Assembly (NCBI GenBank): GCA_015056125.1
Contig: SVGW01000021.1
Span: forward strand, 1 to 42,316
Direction of reading: 5' to 3'
DNA: 42,316 nucleotides
Source: Clostridiales bacterium
GTDB taxonomy: Bacteria; Bacillota; Clostridia; Christensenellales; Aristaeellaceae
Shown here: positions 1 to 7,276 of the stretch, piece by piece
How positions within the stretch are numbered: position 1 is the first letter of the stretch
Layout: the number at the start of each line of letters is the position of its first letter
Translations under genes and position numbers: made by a program
Notes under the pieces: model-generated
Databases searched by the model: none
The model's input: the letters and a program-made list of their open reading frames with translations, nothing else
Told to the model about the DNA's origin: nothing

Positions 1-15
1 CAAACTCTTGTGTTT
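1..15 (-). rRNA. rrs: 16S rRNA, 5' end only (runs off the left edge)
   Basis: Read on the minus strand, positions 8-1 give AGAGTTTG, the universal start of bacterial 16S rRNA (E. coli positions 8-15). The mature 5' end is therefore near position 15, and the rest of the gene lies outside the window. A strong promoter and leader in the same orientation lie immediately upstream, which supports an rRNA operon and not a chance match. The exact 5' end is estimated by analogy with E. coli. Confidence 0.85.
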
Positions 16-22
16 AATCCTC

Positions 23-59
23 AATCTGGTTTCTACTGGTTCTCACCAGCCCCCAGATT
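23..59 (-). other. rRNA leader hairpin just before 16S
   Basis: On the minus strand AATCTGG (59-53) pairs with CCAGATT (29-23), and inside it CTGGT pairs with ACCAG around a short loop, giving a nested stem-loop that ends a few bases before the 16S start. A conserved-looking stretch ACCTTGAAAACGATACA lies further upstream in the leader (about 100-116) and resembles the boxA-like segment of Firmicute rRNA leaders. A role in 16S processing or antitermination is inferred. Confidence 0.55.
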
Positions 60-168
60 AAAACTCATTCCAGAATTAACTGTCGTTTCTCTCTTCTCTC
101 TGTATCGTTTTCAAGGTTCTCCACTCGCCCCTCAGGCCTCTCTCGTGGCCCTCTCTCGCGAGCGCTTG

Positions 169-241
169 ATTATATTAACACATCTCCTCTCCTTTGTCAA
201 CACCTTTTTTGAAGTTTTTTCAGTTTTTTTCAAACTTTTTT
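169..241 (-). promoter_or_regulatory. rRNA operon promoter with A-tract UP element
   Basis: On the minus strand TTGACA (200-195) is followed after 17 bp by TAATAT (177-172), with a TGT just before it that makes an extended -10. An overlapping TATAAT (174-169) is also present. Upstream, the plus strand has four T-runs at 205-210, 215-220, 224-230 and 236-241, spaced about one helical turn apart. This is the arrangement expected for a bent UP element at a strong rrn promoter. Transcription runs towards 16S at the left edge. Confidence 0.85.
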
Positions 242-251
242 CAAAAAACAG

Positions 252-283
252 AAAAACCGGGGAGTTTTTGCACTTCCCGGTTT
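252..283 (-). terminator. Intrinsic terminator of the anti-sigma operon
   Basis: AAACCGGG (254-261) pairs with CCCGGTTT (276-283), extended by three more pairs around an 8-nt loop. On the minus strand it is followed by a T-rich run (256-242). It lies about 105 bp after the stop of the anti-sigma gene and just upstream of the rRNA promoter, so it insulates the two units. Between 284 and 387 nothing recognisable is present. Confidence 0.75.
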
Positions 284-387
284 CTTTTCGTCCATTTCTC
301 ACTGCTTTTCGACATCTATTCTCACAGAATTCTTTCTTTTTCCTCATAAACCTTCGGCAAAAGCCATGCAGCAGCCTCTTTTTTCTT

Positions 388-1515
388 TCATTTTTTCTTT
401 TTTCTTATTTTTTTCATTGCAATTGCTGCCAGCACGCCAATTCCTCCAACGCAAAGCAACCAAGGGGCCACCGAGATCAAAAACACTGCCATATCCCGCA
501 CAAACTCCAAGCCGTTTTCAATAGAGTTTTTCAGCCCGGCAGCAATTCTTTCGCCAAAGCCAGCCTCTTCCGACTCCTGTGCACGAATTTCCTGCACCGT
601 CACATGAACCGTGCTGTAATCAATTCGGCTATCATAATTCTGCAATTGTCCCTGATACCGATCGATCTGATACTGGGTATCGGCAATAGAGCTTTCAATC
701 TCAATCAGATCAGATACATTTTCTGCTGCCTGAAGCAACGCTTGAAGCCGTTCCATTTTCTGAAGCTGAATTTCCAAGCGAGCCTGCACGTCATAGTAGC
801 TATCGCTCACGTCCTCCACCGATTCGTGGCGGGAGGTCATTTTGCCAATTCCCTGTGCGCCTGAGAGAAATTCATCCAATTTGGCAGAGGGCACGCGCAG
901 AGTGAGGCTGGCAGTAAACAATTCATCATTTTCCCTATCGCCGCTGGTATAGAGATATTCCATCCGTCCGCCCACAGATTCGCAAAGCGCTTGAATATCC
1001 GAAAGATCCTGATCGTAATCGGTGGTTTTGATGGTGAAACTGGCAGTGCGGATAATTTTCTCTTCCTGCACGCCCGCCGCTTCTTCTGCAACCGTATCTA
1101 ATGCGTAATCCATATTGGCGCCCAGAGCATAGCTATTCTCCGCCGTTCGCTTATAGGTGGCCATCATCACGGGCGCGCCATTTTCCGGCACGGCATTCAG
1201 TTTATCCCGGGTAAGCAGCGTGCCACCTACCACGAAAACCATCGCCGCAGCCGCAGCGATCCATTTTTTCCAGTCGACTACATTTCTTTTTTCCACTTGT
1301 TTTTCCTCCCGAATCTGCTTCCTCCAGGAAGAAGAGAACTCTTCCGGCATCTGCGCTTCTGCACTGAGCGCCAGGCAATCTCTCCGCAGCTGCGCTTCTC
1401 CCGCGCAGGCAGGGCATTCCCTCTCATGGGCGCGCATCCTGGCCATATCGTCCGGCTGCAGCGTTCCTTCTAAATAAGCATCGAGAAGACTCAAAAATTC
1501 CTTGCATTCCATCAT
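388..1515 (-). CDS. Anti-sigma factor with zinc-finger and DUF4349 domains
   Basis: A membrane protein of 375 residues that probably holds the ECF sigma factor encoded just upstream. The first ~45 residues form a zf-HC2 type anti-sigma zinc-binding domain (HERECPACAGE, the H-x3-C-x2-C signature). A membrane segment follows at about 88-105 (AAAAAMVFVVGGTLL). Then comes an extracytoplasmic DUF4349-like region (about 155-330, IIRTASFTIKTTDYD) with a coiled-coil stretch, and a second membrane segment near 345-367 before a basic tail (KKIRKKKK). The start lies 20 bp after the sigma stop, so the two form one operon. DUF4349 proteins fused to zf-HC2 are known in Firmicutes; the signal sensed here is unknown. 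Confidence 0.85.
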   Translation of the reverse strand: MMECKEFLSLLDAYLEGTLQPDDMARMRAHERECPACAGEAQLRRDCLALSAEAQMPEEFSSSWRKQIREEKQVEKRNVVDWKKWIAAAAAMVFVVGGTLLTRDKLNAVPENGAPVMMATYKRTAENSYALGANMDYALDTVAEEAAGVQEEKIIRTASFTIKTTDYDQDLSDIQALCESVGGRMEYLYTSGDRENDELFTASLTLRVPSAKLDEFLSGAQGIGKMTSRHESVEDVSDSYYDVQARLEIQLQKMERLQALLQAAENVSDLIEIESSIADTQYQIDRYQGQLQNYDSRIDYSTVHVTVQEIRAQESEEAGFGERIAAGLKNSIENGLEFVRDMAVFLISVAPWLLCVGGIGVLAAIAMKKIRKKKK

Positions 1516-1535
1516 TCATCGCCTCCTCGCAATAT

Positions 1536-2090
1536 TTAGACGGATTGGGAAGAAAAAAGTTCCGAAGATTTTTTCAAAATCGTGCTTAATTTTTCACGCG
1601 CTCTGCTGATACGGCTTTTCACCGTGCCCAATGGCATATCCAGCACCCGAGCCACTTCTTCATAGCTCATGCCTTCCACGTCTCTGAGCACGATCATTTG
1701 CCGCATTTCTGCAGGCAATTGAGCAAGCGCCTCTCGCAGCAGCCGTTTGCGCTCCTTCGTTTCCAATTGCGCATAGACCCCCGGGCCGTGATCCTTGGGA
1801 TCGAATCCCTGATCGGCCCGCATGGCATCCAGAGAAACCGCATCTCTGCGTTTTCTTAATGCATCCGTGCACACGTTCATGGCAATCCTGATGATCCAGG
1901 TGGAAAACTGCGCATCGCCCCGAAAAGAGGAAAAGGAACGGAATGCCCGGAGCATCGCTTCCTGGGCGCAATCCAGCGCATCCTCCCGATTGCCCATCAT
2001 GTGATAGCAGGCAGCATACACCTTTTTTTCTTCCTGGGAAGCCAGATTTTCAAATTCTTCTGCATTTCTGGAATACGCCTTGCGTTCCAT
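1536..2090 (-). CDS. ECF-type RNA polymerase sigma factor
   Basis: A protein of 184 residues of the sigma-70 family, ECF group, which directs RNA polymerase to a stress or envelope regulon. Region 2 is seen at about 25-90 (ALDCAQEAMLRAFRSFSSF, then FSTWIIRIAMNVCTDALRK). Region 4 with its helix-turn-helix is at about 125-175 (LPAEMRQMIVLRDVEGMSYE and GTVKSRISRAREKL). The length is normal for the family. A strong Shine-Dalgarno (AGGAGGGAG) precedes the ATG. The next gene in the operon is the zf-HC2 anti-sigma factor, the usual partner order. Confidence 0.92.
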   Translation of the reverse strand: MERKAYSRNAEEFENLASQEEKKVYAACYHMMGNREDALDCAQEAMLRAFRSFSSFRGDAQFSTWIIRIAMNVCTDALRKRRDAVSLDAMRADQGFDPKDHGPGVYAQLETKERKRLLREALAQLPAEMRQMIVLRDVEGMSYEEVARVLDMPLGTVKSRISRAREKLSTILKKSSELFSSQSV

Positions 2091-2121
2091 CGGCTCCCTC
2101 CTTTTCTCATCTTCTCATTTG

Positions 2122-2130
2122 ATTATATCA
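2122..2130 (-). promoter_or_regulatory. Extended -10 promoter of the sigma/anti-sigma operon
   Basis: On the minus strand TGA-TATAAT (2130-2122) forms an extended -10 about 32 bp before the sigma start. No good -35 is present at 17 bp, and no ECF-type TGTAAC or GAAC box is visible, so housekeeping transcription is more likely than autoregulation here. Confidence 0.5.
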
Positions 2131-2146
2131 CATCCTGCATCAAAAA

Positions 2147-2168
2147 GAACGGCCCAGTTGAGCCGTTT
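2147..2168 (-). terminator. Intrinsic terminator of the HAD-Nudix-kinase operon
   Basis: AACGGC (2148-2153) pairs with GCCGTT (2162-2167). On the minus strand the hairpin is followed by CTTTTTG. It lies about 20 bp after the stop of the P-loop kinase gene. Confidence 0.7.
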
Positions 2169-2186
2169 CTTGCATTTTTCAAATAT

Positions 2187-2747
2187 TTATAGTTGAAAAT
2201 GATCCTTAATCCGCTCCGCCGCCTCTTTTGCCGAAAGATGCGTATTATTCATGCGCAGATAATGCTGTTTTTGAATTTCTCCAGGCAGGGAATTGAGCCG
2301 ATGTTTTTCCTCCAGGCGACGAAACAGTTCCTCCGATTTCGCAACGTTTCGCTTGCTCGGCTTATTATTGAGACGATTTTCCGTTTTGTTGCGATCAATG
2401 CGAACATCAAAATCCGCTTCCAATTCCACATAATAAACCTCTGCCCCATTCCGTTGAAAAAGGCCTTCCAGCCATTCCACATAATCCCAGGCCGCCTGCT
2501 GATCAAAAGGCCACATATACGTAAACACCATGCCCGGCTCATCCGTTTTTGCAAACGCCTCAAAAATCTCTTTTCTAAAAAGATTGGTTAATCTTCCCAC
2601 TTCGGCCGGATGATTTTTAAATAAGCCGCATACCGGCTCAATGGTCATATGATTATGAAACAATTCCAGATCCGTAATTTTGCACAGTTCCTGCCCCACC
2701 GTCATCTTTCCTACCGCATGAGGCCCAATAAGAATGACCAGTTTCAT
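2187..2747 (-). CDS. P-loop NTPase, shikimate-kinase-like
   Basis: A protein of 186 residues with a Walker A motif at the very N-terminus (LIGPHAVGKMTVG, residues 5-17), as in small nucleoside or shikimate kinase-like AAA proteins. The substrate cannot be named. A basic lid-like region NKTENRLNNKPSKRN lies near 118-132. The ATG at 2747 was chosen over a longer reading because it has a Shine-Dalgarno (GAGGGG) and overlaps the Nudix stop as ATGA, which implies translational coupling. It is the last gene of a three-gene leftward operon ending in a terminator at 2147-2168. Confidence 0.75.
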   Translation of the reverse strand: MKLVILIGPHAVGKMTVGQELCKITDLELFHNHMTIEPVCGLFKNHPAEVGRLTNLFRKEIFEAFAKTDEPGMVFTYMWPFDQQAAWDYVEWLEGLFQRNGAEVYYVELEADFDVRIDRNKTENRLNNKPSKRNVAKSEELFRRLEEKHRLNSLPGEIQKQHYLRMNNTHLSAKEAAERIKDHFQL

Positions 2748-3472
2748 TTTAACCCCTCTTCCAACGTAAACCGTGGAGACACTCCTCCTTCTGTTTTCAC
2801 CCTTTCCATCCACATAGCGGCAGGACGCGCCCAGGTTTCTTCCGTTCCGTACAATGCCCGGTAGATTACCAACGGTTCTAAGGTTTCAGTATGCAGGGCC
2901 AAGCCCTCCACCTGATATCGGTTTCCTTTATAATGGCGGTAGATGCCCTTTGGAATGCGGATGCGCATGCTTTCCAGGCATAGAATGGGATACACCTTTT
3001 TCCAATTAGCCCAGCCGCACATATCCTGCCAGATTTTTTCATCTTCCCGGATTTTTTCCGGCAAAATCCACAGAGCATCCTGCACCTCTTCCGGCTGAAA
3101 CTTCATTTTTTCCACCGGCATATCCTGATAGAGCAAATAATTATCCTGAATATAGCAGCCCTGATAGCTGGTTTCCGTATAAAGAATTCGTGCCCGGGAA
3201 AGATCGGGGGTAAAGCCCAGTTCTTCTTCGCATTCCCGGACGCAGGCCATTTCGCTGTTTTCTCCTTGCACGGCAGCGCCGCCGGTACAGCACCAGGTAT
3301 CGGGGCGATTCTTCTTTTCCTTGGCGCGTAATTGCAAAAGGGTTTCTCCCTTACTGTTCAGGAAGAAAATATCCACCACCAAATGATAATAACCCTTTTC
3401 CCGTTTGCCGCCCCGTTCCATGGTTTTTCCAGTCAAGCGCCGATTTCCATCGTATAAATCCCATATTTCCAT
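2744..3472 (-). CDS. Nudix hydrolase
   Basis: A protein of 242 residues with a complete Nudix box at about 65-87: GGAAVQGE followed by RECEEELGF, which fits G-x5-E-x7-REUxEExGU. The N-terminus (MEIWDLYDGNRRLTGKTMER) resembles the isopentenyl-diphosphate-isomerase-like Nudix group (YfcD type), whose members hydrolyse nucleoside or other diphosphates. About 90 residues after the Nudix fold include a short repeat-poor C-terminal part (YRHYKGNRYQVEGLALHTET) that resembles a DUF1653-like domain. The start has AAGGAG five bases upstream. It lies between a HAD phosphatase and a P-loop kinase in one operon, so a nucleotide clean-up role is plausible but inferred. Confidence 0.85.
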   Translation of the reverse strand: MEIWDLYDGNRRLTGKTMERGGKREKGYYHLVVDIFFLNSKGETLLQLRAKEKKNRPDTWCCTGGAAVQGENSEMACVRECEEELGFTPDLSRARILYTETSYQGCYIQDNYLLYQDMPVEKMKFQPEEVQDALWILPEKIREDEKIWQDMCGWANWKKVYPILCLESMRIRIPKGIYRHYKGNRYQVEGLALHTETLEPLVIYRALYGTEETWARPAAMWMERVKTEGGVSPRFTLEEGLK

Positions 3473-3487
3473 ACGTTTCTCCTTGCA

Positions 3488-4261
3488 TCAAGGGCAGATT
3501 TCCCCAACGCCGCCCAGCACATACCGGGGCCGGTAGGGGAATTTATTCATTTCCTCCACCGTAGTTACGCCGGACAATACCAGCACCGTATCCAGGCCCG
3601 TTTCCACGCCGGCCACAATATCGGTATCCATCCGATCCCCCACCATGGCCGCTTCGGCGCTGTGGCAGCTAAGAAGCTTAAGGCCCGTGCGCATCATAAC
3701 GGGATTAGGCTTCCCCACATAATAGGCCTTGCTGCCGGTGGTGAGCTCAATAGGAGAAATCAGCGCCCGACAGGCAGGGATAATGCCCTTTTCAGAGGGC
3801 GCCGTCATATCCCGATTGGTACCAATGAGGCGGGCGCCCTTTTGCACGAAATGCACAGCCTTTAAAATGCTTTCATAATTATAATTGCTGGTTTCCCCCA
3901 CGATCACATAATCAGGATTCACATCATTCATGGTGATTCCCGCCTCATAAAGAGCATTAAACAGGCCCGGGGCGCCAATCACATAGGCCGTACACCGAGG
4001 GCTTTGGCTGCTCACAAATTTCGCCGTAGCCAGAGCGCTGGTATAAAAATGGCTTTCATCCACATCCATGCCCATTCGGGAAAGCTTCTGGGCCAGTTCC
4101 CGGGGAGAGCGCTCGCTGGAATTGGTGAGAAAAAGAAAATTTTTCCCCGTTTCCTGCATCCAGCTTACAAATTCCTTCACCCCTGGCAGTAATTGATTGC
4201 CATGGTAGATCACGCCGTCCATATCACAAAGGAAGCCCTTTTTATTCCGCAAATTTTCCAT
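3488..4261 (-). CDS. HAD-IIA phosphatase, NagD/AraL-like
   Basis: A protein of 257 residues of the HAD superfamily subclass IIA. Motif I is FLCDMDGVIYHG (residues 11-22), with nucleophile Asp13. Motif II is FLTNSSERSPREL, which carries the TNSS signature of NagD-type enzymes. The later motifs KPNPVMM (Lys) and MVGDRMDTDIVAG (acidic motif IV) are also seen. Members dephosphorylate sugar phosphates, nucleotides or 2-phosphoglycolate; the substrate here is unknown. It is the first gene of the operon with the Nudix and kinase genes. A possible -10 (TATAAT, 4290-4285 on the minus strand) lies upstream but lacks a clear -35. Confidence 0.88.
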   Translation of the reverse strand: MENLRNKKGFLCDMDGVIYHGNQLLPGVKEFVSWMQETGKNFLFLTNSSERSPRELAQKLSRMGMDVDESHFYTSALATAKFVSSQSPRCTAYVIGAPGLFNALYEAGITMNDVNPDYVIVGETSNYNYESILKAVHFVQKGARLIGTNRDMTAPSEKGIIPACRALISPIELTTGSKAYYVGKPNPVMMRTGLKLLSCHSAEAAMVGDRMDTDIVAGVETGLDTVLVLSGVTTVEEMNKFPYRPRYVLGGVGEICP

Positions 4262-4326
4262 TTTGCTTTTCTTCCTCTCATTTAATTATATACCCATTTA
4301 TTGTAGCAGGAAACAACAAAATAAGC

Positions 4327-4350
4327 AAGAAAAAGCCGCCCGAAGGCGGC
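4327..4350 (-). terminator. Intrinsic terminator of the secreted FxLYD-like gene
   Basis: GCCGCC (4335-4340) pairs with GGCGGC (4345-4350) around a CGAA tetraloop. On the minus strand it is followed by TTTTTCTT. It lies 13 bp after the stop codon at 4364. Confidence 0.85.
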
Positions 4351-4363
4351 GGTACTCGCTTGC

Positions 4364-5059
4364 TTACTCATTCTCAATTTCTACATAGGCAATTGCATCC
4401 ACCGATGCCGGCACCAGATTGTTGGCCGCAAAATAATCCATAAATTCAGAAGAAATATCTTTGCGGAAAAAAAGCGTACTGCCCGGCGCCAAGGCCTTCT
4501 CAGAATACAGCGAATCATCATCCATATACAGAATATTTCCTTCAGCATCCAGCAGCGCCAAAACAACGCTGATATCATACAGCGGCGCATCCGTATGATT
4601 GGTCACTTCCGCGTACATGTAATTGTAAGTCCACCAGTCTTCCTCTACATCCAATTCCAAGGAAGCGGTGCAGGGAAGGCGCATAGTCGTTACGGCTTGA
4701 TCGCTCTTTCCGGTAATTGTGATGGCATAGTCTACAGGAACATTACTGCCATCTTCAATTTCCGCCTGCAAAGAAGCATAGGTATATTCTCCCGGCTGCA
4801 GAATGCGAGCGTATGCGCTGAGCCAGTCGGTGGACGTGATCACATCACCGTTTTCATCGTATATTTCCAACACGCCTGCATTCACCTTGATGGGCTTATC
4901 TCCGGTATTTTCCACTTTTACATAGGCATGACCATACGTCCAAAGCGAAGAAACGGTGTGATAATTTTCTTGGGTCACAATCAATTTACCGGCAGCAAGC
5001 GCATTGGCGGCGCACAGCATGAGCACCATCGTAAGCAAAACCGCAACGAACTTTTTCAT
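4364..5059 (-). CDS. Secreted protein with two FxLYD-like domains
   Basis: A protein of 231 residues with a signal peptide (MKKFVAVLLTMVLMLCAANA, cleavage near LAAG). The mature part holds two similar beta-rich modules. The first (about 45-110) has VKVENTGDKPIKVNAGVLEI followed by YDENGDVI. The second (about 147-215) has VTNHTDAPLYDISVVLALLD followed by AEGNIL. This pattern of an N-rich strand followed by a L/Y-D-xxG turn is that of FxLYD domains, common in exported Firmicute proteins of unknown function. A single-gene unit: it has its own strong promoter at 5096-5124 and a terminator at 4327-4350. The family call rests on pattern only. Confidence 0.7.
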   Translation of the reverse strand: MKKFVAVLLTMVLMLCAANALAAGKLIVTQENYHTVSSLWTYGHAYVKVENTGDKPIKVNAGVLEIYDENGDVITSTDWLSAYARILQPGEYTYASLQAEIEDGSNVPVDYAITITGKSDQAVTTMRLPCTASLELDVEEDWWTYNYMYAEVTNHTDAPLYDISVVLALLDAEGNILYMDDDSLYSEKALAPGSTLFFRKDISSEFMDYFAANNLVPASVDAIAYVEIENE

Positions 5060-5095
5060 AAATGCATTCTTTCCTTTTCACTTTTTTATATTACT

Positions 5096-5124
5096 ATTAT
5101 ATATTATTTTTATCACCTTGTCAA
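5096..5124 (-). promoter_or_regulatory. Sigma-A promoter of the FxLYD-like gene
   Basis: On the minus strand TTGACA (5124-5119) and TATAAT (5101-5096) are separated by exactly 17 bp, a perfect consensus promoter, 37 bp upstream of the ATG. Confidence 0.9.
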
Positions 5125-5168
5125 TTTATGGATTTTCAAAAAATAATTGCTCTCTTCCTGTACATTTC

Positions 5169-5197
5169 TTGCGTCAGAAAAAAGGAAGTGCTATAAT
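5169..5197 (+). promoter_or_regulatory. Promoter of the YlmH-like gene
   Basis: TTGCGT (5169-5174) and TATAAT (5192-5197) are 17 bp apart, with TGC before the -10 making it extended. The gene start is 27 bp downstream. It is divergent from the promoter at 5096-5124. Confidence 0.7.
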
Positions 5198-5223
5198 GCC
5201 AGATACGAAAGGAGGCGGGAATC

Positions 5224-5973
5224 ATGGAAGATGCGCTGGGCAGGCGTTTTGAGGAATTGGCCAATCGCGCCTGGAATCAGGGAAGCTATACCTTCACCAA
5301 TTTCCTGGATCTCCCCTCTCTATCCATATTTCACCGGATGCTGCCCTCCCTTCCCCCCGTGCCCTATCGGCTCTTTGGCGGCACAGAAGGATGCGAGCGG
5401 CAAATGCTGCGCTTTGGAGATGAATCCCTTTGCGGCTATGAGATGCCCTTCCCGATCACCTGCCTCCACTTTACTCCGGCCAACGCCCGCTTTGCCGACG
5501 CCCTCACCCATCGGGATTTTTTAGGCGCCGCCATGGGCCTTGGGATTGAGCGGGAGCTAATCGGAGATATCATCGTGCGGGAAAATGAAGCTTATCTTTT
5601 CTGCGTGGAGCGGATTGCTTCTTATTTATCCGATCGCCTCACCCAGGCCAAGCGCACCACCTTGCGTTGTGCTCCCGTTGTGCAATTGCCGGAGGGGCCG
5701 TTGTATCAAACCAAGCGTACCCTGGTTCAGCTTTCCTCTCCCCGCATCGACGCCCTTATCGCCCATGTGCACCATCTATCCCGGGGCGATGCCCAAGCCC
5801 TCTTTCCGGCAGGAAAGGTATACGTAAACGGGCGGCTGTGCGAAAGCCCGGGATATTCCCCCAAGGAAAACGAGATCATCTCCGTCCGTGGTTTTGGGCG
5901 AATGCGCTTTATCGGTGTAGAAAGCTTATCCAAAAAAGGAAAGAGCAACACCGCCGTAGATTTATACGTGTGA
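5224..5973 (+). CDS. S4-domain RNA-binding protein, YlmH-like
   Basis: A protein of 249 residues resembling YlmH, an RNA-binding S4 protein usually found near divIVA. YlmH has been linked to ribosome-associated functions. The N-terminal two thirds match the YlmH pattern (FTNFLDLPSL, then LGAAMGLGIERELIGDIIV at about 100-118). The C-terminal S4 domain spans about 170-235 (SSPRIDALIAHVHHLSRGDA, then GKVYVNGRL). The start has AAAGGAGGCGG ten bases upstream. Here it is not in a divIVA cluster; an amidohydrolase gene follows 17 bp later in the same operon. Confidence 0.85.
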   Translation: MEDALGRRFEELANRAWNQGSYTFTNFLDLPSLSIFHRMLPSLPPVPYRLFGGTEGCERQMLRFGDESLCGYEMPFPITCLHFTPANARFADALTHRDFLGAAMGLGIERELIGDIIVRENEAYLFCVERIASYLSDRLTQAKRTTLRCAPVVQLPEGPLYQTKRTLVQLSSPRIDALIAHVHHLSRGDAQALFPAGKVYVNGRLCESPGYSPKENEIISVRGFGRMRFIGVESLSKKGKSNTAVDLYV

Positions 5974-5990
5974 TACTCAGGAGGTTGTTG

Positions 5991-6785
5991 ATGAATTATA
6001 CCATTATCGATTGCCACACCCATGTATATCCCGATAAAATCGCTCTGCGCGCCGTAAAAAGCATCGGCGACTTTTACGGCATTTCCATGAGCCTGGACGG
6101 CACCGTAAACACCCTGCTCCGGGTGAGCACCCAGGCAGGAGTAGAAAAATGCCTGGTACACAGCGCTGCAGTGGATGGGCTGCACGTGCATCATATCAAT
6201 GATTTTCTCATCCGCACTGTGGAAGAAAACAAGGATCATCTCATCGGTTTTGGCACCCTCCACCCCGATATGGAGGACCCGGAAAAAGAGCTGAAGCGCA
6301 TTCTGGACGCCGGGCTCAAAGGCGTAAAGCTCCACCCGGATATGCAAAAATTCGCCCTGGATGAGCAGCGGGCCCAGAAGCTGTATGATATCTGCCAAGG
6401 GGTGTGCCCCATGATGTTTCACACCGGGGATAAGCGGTATCATTATTCCAACCCTTCCATGGTGCCGGACATCTTAAAAAAGCGGCCCCGCTTGAATGTG
6501 ATCTGTGCCCACTTCGGGGGCTACAGCGAATGGGACAGTGCGGCAGAGTACCTTGCCAATTTGCCCAACGCCCATGTGGACACCTCCAGCTCCTTTTTCG
6601 CCCTGGGTGCAGAAAAAGCACGGCAGCTCATTGACCTCTACGGTGAAGACCGGGTGCTCTTTGGCAGCGATTATCCCATGTGGAATGTGAAGGAAGAAAA
6701 AGAAACGCTGCTTTCCCTTGGGCTTTCGGAAGCTGCCCTGCAAAAAATCTTCAGCGCAAATCTGCTGAACCTTCTGAATCAGTAA
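5991..6785 (+). CDS. Amidohydrolase (metal-dependent TIM-barrel hydrolase)
   Basis: A protein of 264 residues of the amidohydrolase_2 type. It opens with IIDCHTHVYP (the HxH metal motif, residues 4-13). Further likely metal or active-site positions are GVKLHPDMQKF (about 109-119), VICAHFGG (about 167-174) and LFGSDYPMW (about 224-232, final Asp). The reaction cannot be given; relatives are decarboxylases and hydrolases. The ATG at 5991 follows AGGAGG by six bases; a longer in-frame reading upstream overlaps the YlmH gene and has no ribosome site. Probable terminator at 7006-7038. Confidence 0.85.
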   Translation: MNYTIIDCHTHVYPDKIALRAVKSIGDFYGISMSLDGTVNTLLRVSTQAGVEKCLVHSAAVDGLHVHHINDFLIRTVEENKDHLIGFGTLHPDMEDPEKELKRILDAGLKGVKLHPDMQKFALDEQRAQKLYDICQGVCPMMFHTGDKRYHYSNPSMVPDILKKRPRLNVICAHFGGYSEWDSAAEYLANLPNAHVDTSSSFFALGAEKARQLIDLYGEDRVLFGSDYPMWNVKEEKETLLSLGLSEAALQKIFSANLLNLLNQ

Positions 6786-6841
6786 AAAAATGTTCTTCCC
6801 CAGTGGGAAAGAGTCAAAGCATTGACAAAATCAATGATTGG

Positions 6842-7004
6842 GCAGGCTGAGACAAACCCTGCAAGCCAAGGCGGCGAGGCTGCAAAAAAGGGAGCTTACA
6901 CGGAGGTAAGTGACCGCATTTTGCTGCCGACGCCAACGCAGAAAGCAAAAATGGCCGCATGCTTGCAGCCATTTTTGCGTTTGCTGGGTTTGTCAGCAGG
7001 CTGA
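6842..7004. repeat. Structured three-helix element flanked by 9-bp direct repeats
   Basis: Non-coding and strongly structured. The outer helix pairs GACAAACCC plus GCAA (6851-6864) with TTGC plus GGGTTTGTC (6981-6994) with one mismatch. A second arm (6870-6887 with 6919-6934) is capped by CTTAC/GTAAG (6895-6899 with 6906-6910). A third arm is a perfect 11-bp stem, GCAAAAATGGC (6945-6955) with its complement (6968-6978). The motif GCAGGCTGA occurs directly on both sides (6842-6850 and 6996-7004). It looks like an interspersed palindromic repeat or MITE-like unit. No protein is evident. The strand of any RNA is unknown. Confidence 0.6.
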
Positions 7005-7005
7005 C

Positions 7006-7038
7006 GAGTATCCGATCTATACCGGATGCTCATATTTT
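7006..7038 (+). terminator. Probable intrinsic terminator after the amidohydrolase
   Basis: GAGTATCCG (7006-7014) pairs with CGGATGCTC (7023-7031) with one G-U pair, followed by ATATTTTTC. It would end rightward transcription from the YlmH/amidohydrolase operon after the structured repeat. Confidence 0.6.
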
Positions 7039-7276
7039 TCATTCATGGATAAACTGTTCCTTTGAATCCATCGCGGAATAAGTGTAAATATCACGAAGCA
7101 TCCCCGCCGCCATAGCAAGCTCCACATTTTCGCTCCGTTTTAGAGCGATCAAAGCGCAAGCCTGAGAAACGCCATATAATATAAATGAAGATAAGTGCAG
7201 CGGCACTCCTCACCATCGGGCATCGCCAGCAAAACTTTGTCCACAGAAGCCCGAAGGATTTCAATTCGATCGCTTA
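7039..7276 (-). pseudogene. Remnant of an HD-domain protein gene, frameshifted and truncated
   Basis: The minus strand has two coding-like pieces in different frames. The first, from 7276, reads ISDRIEILRASVDKVLLAMP and continues to YLHLY. The second, ending at the TGA at 7039, reads GVSQACALIALKRSENVELA and then MAAGMLRDIYTYSAMDSKE. Together they resemble the N-terminal half of an HD-superfamily hydrolase (the family has M-L-H-D at this point; here it is M-L-R-D). The frames are separated by a 5-bp tandem duplication TATAA-TATAA at 7175-7184. The C-terminal half is missing. The remnant starts where tlyA stops, so it was probably the next gene of that operon. The family assignment is from memory of the pattern. 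Confidence 0.6.

Noticed and set aside
132..347. Basic 71-residue frame on the minus strand
   Set aside because: It spans the terminator at 252-283 and the A-tracts of the rRNA promoter; its lysine-rich content only reflects A-rich DNA.
10..864. Long open frame on the plus strand across the left edge
   Set aside because: It runs through the rRNA leader, a terminator and antisense to the anti-sigma gene; no ribosome site and no family.
6822..7004. Short plus-strand frame (60 residues) after the amidohydrolase
   Set aside because: The whole stretch is explained by paired arms of a structured element; no ribosome site.
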